A stretch of 64,000 nt of DNA, taken from the NCBI RefSeq assembly GCF_020164485.1, contig NZ_JAIQZA010000015.1, positions 34,713-98,712 of the forward strand, in the 5' to 3' direction. Of the stretch, positions 57,551 to 64,000 are shown piece after piece (within the stretch, counting starts at the first letter, position 1; each line of letters begins with the position of its first letter). The DNA is from Salegentibacter tibetensis. Lineage in GTDB: Bacteria; Bacteroidota; Bacteroidia; Flavobacteriales; Flavobacteriaceae. The notes under the pieces were generated by a model, which worked only from the letters and a program-made list of their open reading frames with translations, did not search any database and was not told the origin of the DNA. The position numbers and the translations under genes were made by a program.

Positions 57551-58993
57551 TTATTTCTTTTCCCAAGTCAGAAATCCAGATGTTAATTTTTTAAATTCTG
57601 TATTAAAAATTGCTCTTTCTGTATTGGGAAATTTCTCCAGTAGATAATCTAGAGATTCTATATATCTCTCGTTAATGATATTATGTTTAACTTCTGATAT
57701 CATCTCAAGAGCCTGTTCCATTGATATTTTCCTGCTTAATTTTTGTTGAATATCAAATTCGCATAATTGAGCTATAAATAATGGTATAAAATCATCTTTT
57801 AGCATATTGAAAAATCTATCATAATATACTTTTCCAGACGGTGAAACCCCTCTCTTATAACTCAATCCACGACCAATTCTGCATAACATCACTGAATGAA
57901 TTAAGTTTAATGCTACTTCATTAGGAATATCCGTTGAATCCTCAAAATATGTCATTATCTTTTTAATGACAGGCACTTCGTGATAGTAATTATCGTAAGC
58001 ATAGTGAGCTTCTCTTAATTCATTAGATAAATTTTCTAAATTAATTACTCTTTCAGATTCTGTTCTATACTTATTACCATTTGCAATCTCAAAAAACTCA
58101 CATCCTTTTTCGTACTTTTTTGTGTGAAGATTATTATTGTAACCCTCGAGAATAATTCCAATTTTATATTTCACATCATCAATTGATGCATTCCATACAA
58201 TGGGGATTATTTTCGAAATGTTTTTTCTCAATATTTGGCTGCTGTCTTCTGAAACGTATAAGCCAAAAATTGTTCTTAATATTCTACTACAATGTAAAGA
58301 TGAAAGGCTTGAAATTTGCCCTTTAATTTTTTCTACTTTGTCATCTTCAATGGTCTGTTCTAAATTTTTTAAATTCTGAATAAATGCTTTAACCTGAATT
58401 GCAGAATCGGATGGCATATCTTGTAAAACATCTTGTATACAAGTTTGAAACCACCCCATTAGTTCGAAAGCATTAATGGTATAATTTGTCGGATGCGAAA
58501 TACCAATATCATTACGCATATCTAATATGTGAGCAAGTTTTTTATATGTGGTTTCACTAATTAACTCTAGTTTTTTACAGGTGTTTAAAAGTGTATTGTC
58601 TTTTAACCCAGCTAAATCTTCTTCCGAGTTATAAAGTTCTCGCATTTTACCACCTACAGATGCATCAAAGAAAATATCCAAGCCATAAGTAATAGCCTTG
58701 TTTCTTAACGCTAAGGTCACTTCATTCCAAATTGAATTCAAAGCATAATCAAAAAGTCCAAATCCAGCACCTACAACAAACTTTGATAAATATCTAGCAT
58801 CCTTTTTTAATTCAACTGGAAGTTGAGAAATATAACCAGGTAAAGTTTGATTAATTATTCCTCTTTCTTGATTTGATGCAATAATATTGTCGGACGGTAA
58901 CCCTAAATCTGCTAAAAATTCAGTTATTTTCTGAACTTGCGATTCTACAATGTCAGAGTGATTTTCTGTAATAATTATTTGTTTGTTGTTCAT
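57551..58993 (-). CDS. HEPN-like putative ribonuclease in the hsd locus (defence module B)
   Basis: 480 residues from the ATG at 58993 (the longer frame from 59077 runs through the repeat at 59029-59059). Helical throughout. The region ILDMRNDIGISHPTNYTINAFELMGW carries R160-N161-x5-H167, matching the HEPN R-polar-x(3-5)-H RNase motif, followed by a helix as in DUF4145-like and AbiJ-like proteins. The remaining 300 residues are helical with no recognised domain. Candidate abortive-infection toxin. AT-rich compared with hsd genes, single-gene module with its own 147-bp spacer upstream. Confidence 0.55.
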   Translation of the reverse strand: MNNKQIIITENHSDIVESQVQKITEFLADLGLPSDNIIASNQERGIINQTLPGYISQLPVELKKDARYLSKFVVGAGFGLFDYALNSIWNEVTLALRNKAITYGLDIFFDASVGGKMRELYNSEEDLAGLKDNTLLNTCKKLELISETTYKKLAHILDMRNDIGISHPTNYTINAFELMGWFQTCIQDVLQDMPSDSAIQVKAFIQNLKNLEQTIEDDKVEKIKGQISSLSSLHCSRILRTIFGLYVSEDSSQILRKNISKIIPIVWNASIDDVKYKIGIILEGYNNNLHTKKYEKGCEFFEIANGNKYRTESERVINLENLSNELREAHYAYDNYYHEVPVIKKIMTYFEDSTDIPNEVALNLIHSVMLCRIGRGLSYKRGVSPSGKVYYDRFFNMLKDDFIPLFIAQLCEFDIQQKLSRKISMEQALEMISEVKHNIINERYIESLDYLLEKFPNTERAIFNTEFKKLTSGFLTWEKK

Positions 58994-59028
58994 CCGCTTG
59001 TTTTTTAAATTTTTTCTGATGTCTTTAT

Positions 59029-59059
59029 CAAAACAGTGGGAGCTGGCGAGCTTGATTGT
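59029..59059 (-). repeat. 31-nt module repeat, copy 1
   Basis: Begins aaaacagtgg and runs to gattgtc on the plus strand. It lies 36 bp upstream of the HEPN gene start. The same sequence with one mismatch occurs at 61143-61173. Contains agctggcgagct, nearly palindromic. Confidence 0.85.
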
Positions 59060-59140
59060 CCCCAGGACCATCACCATAGCAAGCGAGCAGCGAGTTTCGA
59101 TTCAACACAGATTTGAGCATTGTTATATTGTTTCCCAAAA

Positions 59141-60334
59141 TTATTTTTTCAATTCAATAATTTCTTTTAAAGATTCGTATTCAGGATATTCCAAGATGTC
59201 AATTTCATTGAAACTACCTAATAATATGGAATCTCTACATTTCTTCATTCTCGAAAGCATAGGTTGTAAAATACTGTTGTATCTATTTACAAATTCAGTT
59301 AAATCAGATTTGTTTACTGGTAACTTATATCCGCCACTATTTGAACTCACAATAATTACATTATTGTCTCTTAAATTTCCTATAATATTTTTTCTAAATA
59401 GTCTCACAGAGTACTCTAAACCAATTTCATTTTTAAGTTTGTCCATTAATTCGTGTGTTTGAATGAAATAATGAGGACTGATTTTTTGAATTAACATTAA
59501 ATATTTTAAAAGGTAGATTTGAGCTGTAATATCCGTTTCAACTTTGGACTCATTTTTATCAATATAGACTTTCACTAAATTCAGAGAGAGTTCCGCAATT
59601 TTCGGATCCAAATTTTCAGTGTCCTTATCTGTTCTTAAATAGTTGGTTACATTATTTGGCCAAAATCTAACATTAAGTTTGTCTTTTAATAACTTTAGAT
59701 AATCAGATGAATTTTCTTGGAAGTGTTTTGTATCGAAACATTTGGCTAAACTTCCAACAATGAAATCACTTAATTGTATTAAATTATTTTCTTTACTATC
59801 ACTAAACTCGAATAGCTTGGTCTCATTAAATAAATCATATTGAGTAACTTCTTTTTCTATATATTTCTGAAAACTTTTTTGATATTCTGCAGTTCCAATT
59901 TGGTCTGCTATAAATGTAATTTTATTGTTTATTCTGTTTAAGTCAGTTACTAATTGTTTATTGAAGTATTTGTAAAACGATTGTTTGATGCTTAAACCTT
60001 CTGAATCAATTTCTTTTTTGTCAACTACTATTACATAAATTGTAAAATCAATTTCATTTAAATCGTTAAGTATCGTCAATCTTCTTGCGTGATGTGCTCT
60101 TTTTACTTTTGAGGATTTTATTTCGCTATTTTGGAAATGAGTTTTTCGGACTTTGTCAATTATTTTTTGTCCAGTAATTAAATTTTCCTCTTTTATTAAA
60201 GTTGCACAAATCAGGAAATGAGATGAAACTCCTTCTTTATGAACTTCTATTGAGTTTGTGCCGAACTCGTCAATATGTGCAAGAATTTTTGTCAAATAGT
60301 TTATTTTTCCAATTGAATTAATAGCATATCGCAT
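59141..60334 (-). CDS. DUF3800 domain protein (defence module A)
   Basis: 397 residues. DUF3800 signatures: HIDEFGT (D22, E23), IADQIG (D143) and NLIQLSDFIVGSLAKC (Q186, D189), which form an RNase H-like acidic active site in this family. The last 180 residues are helical and unknown. Start ATG at 60334 overlaps the 133-residue gene by 34 bases, so coupled translation. DUF3800 genes occur in defence islands, but the biochemical role is unproven. Confidence 0.8.
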   Translation of the reverse strand: MRYAINSIGKINYLTKILAHIDEFGTNSIEVHKEGVSSHFLICATLIKEENLITGQKIIDKVRKTHFQNSEIKSSKVKRAHHARRLTILNDLNEIDFTIYVIVVDKKEIDSEGLSIKQSFYKYFNKQLVTDLNRINNKITFIADQIGTAEYQKSFQKYIEKEVTQYDLFNETKLFEFSDSKENNLIQLSDFIVGSLAKCFDTKHFQENSSDYLKLLKDKLNVRFWPNNVTNYLRTDKDTENLDPKIAELSLNLVKVYIDKNESKVETDITAQIYLLKYLMLIQKISPHYFIQTHELMDKLKNEIGLEYSVRLFRKNIIGNLRDNNVIIVSSNSGGYKLPVNKSDLTEFVNRYNSILQPMLSRMKKCRDSILLGSFNEIDILEYPEYESLKEIIELKK

Positions 60335-60702
60335 TGGTCATCTAAATAGGAAAGTTTAGGGACTAATTCCATTGATGCTTTTTCATTTCGCCAATCCTCT
60401 GGTTTACCCCAAAATTTCGCTTTATTATGTAAAAATCTGGGTAAGTTCTTCAATTCCGCATCAAGTGATTTTTTTAGTGCGTCATTCCACATTTTCGATA
60501 AATCCGTGTTTGCACGATACCCTTTGTTATCTATAAATTTTCTAGTTTCAAGTGAAGCCTGTTGAATTGCAATTAATGCTGAGGATATTCTTTCTCGGCG
60601 ATCTTGGTCTATTTTACCTTTGACAATTTCTTTAGAAACTGCTTTGACAGATTCTTTTACTGACTCTACTAAAAATATTTTCCCGAGATATTCTATTATC
60701 AT
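60301..60702 (-). CDS. Hypothetical protein in defence module A (133 aa)
   Basis: Helical: VKESVKAVSKEIVKGKIDQDR, SALIAIQQASLETRKFI, SLDAELKNLPRFL. C-terminal half has GKPEDWRNEKASMELVPKLSYLDDQCDMLL. No domain recognised. It lies two bases downstream of the nuclease gene and overlaps the DUF3800 start by 34 bases; may bridge the two. Confidence 0.65.
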   Translation of the reverse strand: MIIEYLGKIFLVESVKESVKAVSKEIVKGKIDQDRRERISSALIAIQQASLETRKFIDNKGYRANTDLSKMWNDALKKSLDAELKNLPRFLHNKAKFWGKPEDWRNEKASMELVPKLSYLDDQCDMLLIQLEK

Positions 60703-60704
60703 TT

Positions 60705-61112
60705 TTACTCTATTGAAACTTTAGTATTAGTAACCCAAAATATTTTGATTTCAAGTTTTTTTAGTGCAGGAATTATGTTATTAATGACCTGTCTCTGTTC
60801 TTTTGTGTCAGGTAATGCGATTCCTACCCTAGTTTGATTTCCTGCGGGCAAATTGGAAATAATTTTCATAGTTGCCAATATTGCAACAGAAATATGAGTT
60901 TTGACTTGGTTCCTGCTAAATGGAAGTCCAAATCTGTTCGAGGTCACTGATGCGCTTGTTCCGCCCTTTGCTTCGATGTATAGTTTTTCAACTTCCGTTT
61001 CGGCAATAATGTCAACTCCTTGCTGATTCGTAGTCAAACTTTGTTTAATATGATATCCTTTTAATTCAAGAAAGCTTGTTACTTTTTCAACTATTTCATT
61101 TTCTGTCAGCAT
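60705..61112 (-). CDS. PD-(D/E)XK nuclease-like protein (defence module A)
   Basis: 135 residues. Endonuclease-like core: LELKGYHIKQS, then GVDIIAETEVEKLYIEAKGG giving D34, E47 and K49 of the PD-(D/E)XK motif, followed by two helices around QVKTHISVAILATMKI. Compact compared with Mrr or MrcB families. It is the first gene of module A, starting 30 bp after the second 31-nt repeat. A DNA cleavage role is inferred. Confidence 0.75.
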   Translation of the reverse strand: MLTENEIVEKVTSFLELKGYHIKQSLTTNQQGVDIIAETEVEKLYIEAKGGTSASVTSNRFGLPFSRNQVKTHISVAILATMKIISNLPAGNQTRVGIALPDTKEQRQVINNIIPALKKLEIKIFWVTNTKVSIE

Positions 61113-61142
61113 TTTTTTCTAATTTGGGGCAGCATCCAAATA

Positions 61143-61173
61143 AAAACAGTGCGAGCTGGCGAGCTTGATTGTC
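61143..61173 (-). repeat. 31-nt module repeat, copy 2
   Basis: Same sequence as at 59029-59059 but g to c at position 10. Lies 30 bp upstream of the nuclease start at 61112. Confidence 0.85.
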
Positions 61174-61261
61174 AGCAAGTCAACCCGCTAAAGTAGCGAA
61201 CACGGACCTTCGGTTCGACAAAGGTTTAAACATTTCTTACTATTTTATATTGCCTGCCGTT

Positions 61262-61504
61262 TTAATCATTACTGAAATAATTACTTAAGTCCTGAACTTT
61301 TAAGATTTGTCTTTCAATATGTTCATCTGAACAATTTTGCGATCTTAAAAATTCTTTATGTTTTTCTAGAAATTCTTCATATCCCACATTTTCATTTTCT
61401 GCGGCTTCTAAAGATTTTCTTGCATAATCGATTTCCAATTGGTGTGAGACAAAAATAAGGTCAGCACTACCGTATGATTTTTTTATTAGTTCTGCTAAAT
61501 TCAT
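61262..61504 (-). CDS. Small protein coupled to hsdM (80 aa)
   Basis: TAATG overlap: the last base of the hsdM stop is the first base of this ATG. Acidic and helical (LIKKSYGSADLIFVSHQLEIDYARKSLEAAENENVGYEEFLEKH). No family recognised. Intimate coupling suggests it acts with HsdM or balances its level. Confidence 0.7.
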   Translation of the reverse strand: MNLAELIKKSYGSADLIFVSHQLEIDYARKSLEAAENENVGYEEFLEKHKEFLRSQNCSDEHIERQILKVQDLSNYFSND

Positions 61505-63090
61505 TACTTTAAGAATAAATTATTAAAATTTGCTTTTATTTTTTCCTCTAATTCTTCCCCTTTTTCGAACTGTTCTAATAACTGCACCTTTAGGCTCTCC
61601 ATTTTTTCTTCAAAAGGGATCCCGTCATCTTCTTCGGCTTCTGTGCCTACATAAATTCCCGGGGTGAGTTTGTAATCCTGCTTTTGTACATCAGTAATAG
61701 TTGCTGCTTTAGCAAATCCGTCAACATCTTCGTAATTTCCGTCGCGGTTTCTCCAGTTGTGGTAGGTCTCTGCAATTCGGCTAATATCATCATCACTAAA
61801 AACCCGCAGTTTTCTGCTGGCCATTGTGCCCATTTTGGAGGCATCCAGGAACAGGATCTCGTTATTGCGCTCGCGGTGGGTGCCGTCTTTTCCGTCGCGG
61901 TTTTTGCTCAGGATAAAAAGGCAGGCAGGGATTCCGGTGGTAAGGAACAGCTTATCGGGCATGCGTACAATGGCATCTATCATAGAATTGTCCACCATAT
62001 GCTGCCGCACATTTTTTTCACCTTTATTATTGGAAGTCATCGCGCCGTTTGCCATTACAATTCCGGCAGTCCCGGTGTCGCTTAAATGGTGCCAGAAGGT
62101 TTGCATCCACATATAATTGGCGCTGCCATCTGTACTGAATTCCTCCTTTGGACCAAATAAACGGGGATCGCCATCAGGCAGATCTTCAGGATGCCAGTTG
62201 CTCACATTAAAAGGAGGATTGGCAATGATGTAATCGGCTTTAAGGTTAGGGAACTTGTCATCGAGCAAAGAATTCCCCAGTTTAATATCAAAAGAAAGGT
62301 CCCGCAGCATCAGGTTCATCAGGCACAGTCGCAAAGTTTGAGCGGTCATTTCCTGCCCATAGATCGCAATGTCTTTTTTGTTTCCGCCGTGTTCTTTGAT
62401 GAACTTCAAACTCTGCACAAACATACCGCCACTCCCACAAGCCGGATCAAAGATGCGGCCTTTGTAAGGTTCCAGCAATTCCACCAGTAGCCTTACGATA
62501 CTTCCGGGCGTAAAGAACTGCCCCGCACCCGAACCTTCCGCCATTGCAAATCGGCCGATATAATATTCATAGATACGGCCTAAAACATCACTTTCGGGAT
62601 TTTCCTTTTCCGAAAATTTGGGTTTGGAAAGCAGGTTAATAATTCCGCCAGTTTGTTTGGGGGATAATTCACTCCGCACAAAGATCCGCGGCAGAATATT
62701 CACCAGCTGGGGGTTATACCCCGTTAACAGCTCCTGGATCACCTCAAAGGCATCATCAACCTTCACCTTGATATCATCCTGCTCGGCGTTATCCTTCAAA
62801 TATTGCCAGGAAGCGGTTTCAGGAATTTTAAAAGTATTCCGGGAACGGTATTCATCCCGGTCTTCCAGGACGTAATTGATCTCTTCTTTATCTGTAGAGT
62901 AATAATCAGATTCGGGATCATTAAGCTGCTCCTTCAATTCCTCGCGTACCACCTCATAACGTTCGCTAAGGTGCTTTACGAAAACGAGGGGTAAGATGTA
63001 GTTTTTATAGTTGTTCTCAGATACCGCGCCTCTTAATTCGTTCGCCGCATCCCAGAGTTCTTTTTCAAAATCAATGTCTGCTTTTGCCAT
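61504..63090 (-). CDS. hsdM: Type I restriction enzyme M subunit
   Basis: 528 residues. N-terminal helical HsdM_N, then AdoMet motif I DPACGSGGMF (215-224) and motif IV NPPF (291-294), giving N6-adenine methylation. Full length. First gene of the locus; the next gene is translationally coupled. Confidence 0.97.
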   Translation of the reverse strand: MAKADIDFEKELWDAANELRGAVSENNYKNYILPLVFVKHLSERYEVVREELKEQLNDPESDYYSTDKEEINYVLEDRDEYRSRNTFKIPETASWQYLKDNAEQDDIKVKVDDAFEVIQELLTGYNPQLVNILPRIFVRSELSPKQTGGIINLLSKPKFSEKENPESDVLGRIYEYYIGRFAMAEGSGAGQFFTPGSIVRLLVELLEPYKGRIFDPACGSGGMFVQSLKFIKEHGGNKKDIAIYGQEMTAQTLRLCLMNLMLRDLSFDIKLGNSLLDDKFPNLKADYIIANPPFNVSNWHPEDLPDGDPRLFGPKEEFSTDGSANYMWMQTFWHHLSDTGTAGIVMANGAMTSNNKGEKNVRQHMVDNSMIDAIVRMPDKLFLTTGIPACLFILSKNRDGKDGTHRERNNEILFLDASKMGTMASRKLRVFSDDDISRIAETYHNWRNRDGNYEDVDGFAKAATITDVQKQDYKLTPGIYVGTEAEEDDGIPFEEKMESLKVQLLEQFEKGEELEEKIKANFNNLFLK

Positions 63091-63275
63091 TAAATGGGGG
63101 TTGTATTCTTGGTCATGAAAATCAGGATCCTGTAGGGAAGAAACTGAAGGGGAAAGTTAGTTAAAATTTTTAAGAATAAATATTCCCGTAGGGAGGGAAT
63201 GTTGTGATAAGGTATTTTCAAGTATATCCACCATGAATGAAAAGAAGTTGACTAAAACATTAAACGGAAATATTA

Positions 63276-63857
63276 TTAGTTTACTTTTTCTTTGTATAAA
63301 ACTTCTCTAATTCCATTTCTTGGCATTCTTGTAGTTGGTAGTTTTTCATTCTGTAAAAGTATAATTGTATTATTCTTGTTAATATCTCTTTCAAAATAAT
63401 TAATAAAGCCTGCCCAATCTCCAGTATGAAGAACAATTTTTCCAATGTCAGGATTTTCTTCTAGCATCCATCCAAATCCGTAATCTGTGCTTTCATTATT
63501 CAAAGTTTTTGAGTTTAAAAACATTAACTCTTTACTCTTTTGACTAATTAATTTATTGTCTCGAATGGCTCTATCCCAAATAAATAAATCGCCAATAGTG
63601 GAATTGATTGCTCCGTCTCCAACCATTCCGTCTAAATAAACAACTTCATCATCTGATTTAGAATTTATAACAGGGATTTTCTGTTTTAAAGAATCGGAGT
63701 AAAAATATCCTTGAGCTAAATTTTCAATTGTTCTGGGTTGAAGAAATCGATGAAAAATAAAAGTGTTTTCCATTTTAAGCGGCTGGAAAATTTCTTTGCT
63801 CATAAATTCAGAATAGGTTAAGCCTGATACTCGTTCTATGATTGTTGCTAAAAGCAC
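63276..63857 (-). pseudogene. Serine hydrolase (beta-lactamase class C-like), 5' truncated by an IS
   Basis: The 193-residue open part starts with NTGYVLLATIIERVSG (just beyond the YSN motif), then FMSKEIFQPLKMENTFI, DGMVGDGAINSTIGDLFIWDRAI, and HTGDWAGFINYFE (KTG-like HTG). The catalytic SxxK part is absent because the frame runs into IS sequence near 63879-63886. A GTG at 63857 could give a short product but not a working enzyme. Confidence 0.75.
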
Positions 63858-63879
63858 ATATCCAGTATTACTATATAAT

Positions 63880-64000
63880 ACTCCCCAAATATAGGACAGG
63901 AAATTAAGTTGTAAATTAACCCTGTCAAAATGAAAACACCAAGAAGAAAATTCAGTGCCTCTTTCAAGGCTAAAGTAGCTATTGAAGCGATCAAAGAACA
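63880..64000 (+). mobile_element. IS3-like element, left end and start of transposase orfA (partial)
   Basis: From the inverted-repeat-like ccccaaatataggacagg at about 63883, a transposase opens at ATG 63930: MKTPRRKFSASFKAKVAIEA, the IS3-type HTH_Tnp_1 beginning. Only 71 bases of the orfA are inside the window. It interrupts the serine hydrolase gene. Confidence 0.75.

Noticed and set aside
59078..59140. Longer start for the HEPN gene (59077)
   Set aside because: Extension translates the 31-nt repeat, which is conserved as DNA upstream of another gene; ATG at 58993 is preferred.

Overview
The window reads as chromosomal DNA of a marine- or soil-type Flavobacteriaceae bacterium (Bacteroidetes). 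Reasons: it is AT-rich; several starts have the Bacteroidetes promoter core TAnnTTTG a short distance upstream; and it carries lineage families such as DUF3078, DUF3109, the MarC and metallophosphatase/BamA-like families, SusB-type GH97, DUF1080 lipoproteins and CarboxypepD_reg-type TonB receptors. No rRNA, CRISPR array or complete tRNA was found.

Layout. 1-1.85 kb: gene debris (partial HTH protein, outer membrane barrel gene with an in-frame stop, fragments fused to it). 1.85-9.4 kb: iron uptake (feoA-feoB-FeoB-associated protein, PepSY protein, TonB siderophore receptor, and a second PepSY gene destroyed by frameshifts). 9.5-14.6 kb: candidate small RNA, GAF histidine kinase, histidine-kinase relic, TPP riboswitch with a pnuC-type transporter and an acyl-CoA-dehydrogenase-like gene, a hypothetical gene. 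14.9-23.7 kb: Gfo/Idh/MocA protein, SusB-like GH97 alpha-glucosidase, VOC protein, AtoE-type transporter, six-hairpin glycosidase, hemerythrin. 23.7-43.5 kb: mostly housekeeping (polytopic membrane protein, phosphatase/kinase-like/barrel fusion, nucleoside deaminase, dxs, DUF3078, dGTPase, divergent NrdB, DUF3109, MarC, FAD protein, S41 peptidase, dCMP deaminase, HupE/UreJ, LOV-like PAS protein, Na/Pi cotransporter). 43.8-50.6 kb: an AraC regulator and a locus resembling the 3-keto-glycoside pathway (two DUF1080 lipoproteins, TAT-exported Gfo/Idh/MocA, GMC oxidoreductase), with two members decayed. 50.6-51.7 kb: integrase relic and repeats. 51.7-63.1 kb: a defence island. 63.3-64 kb: serine hydrolase cut by an IS3-like element.

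The most unusual part is the defence island. A type I restriction-modification locus on the minus strand (hsdM, a small coupled protein, hsdS, hsdR, then an AlbA_2/HATPase-type protein) is split between hsdM and hsdS by two extra modules: (i) a PD-(D/E)XK nuclease, a 133-residue protein and a DUF3800 protein; (ii) a 508-codon ORF whose likely product (480 residues) has a HEPN-like R-N-x5-H motif. Each module is preceded by a near-identical 31-nt repeat about 30-36 bp upstream of its first start codon. The three intermodule spacers are 149, 147 and 157 bp. This looks like interchangeable defence cassettes loaded into an hsd operon.

Other notable items are an NrdB paralogue in which two metal-ligand glutamates are lysines, a LOV-like PAS domain without the photoactive cysteine, and a 1195-residue fusion of a motif-less phosphoesterase, a CotH/Fam20-like kinase core and an outer membrane barrel. 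All family assignments come from reading motifs by eye; no database search was run.
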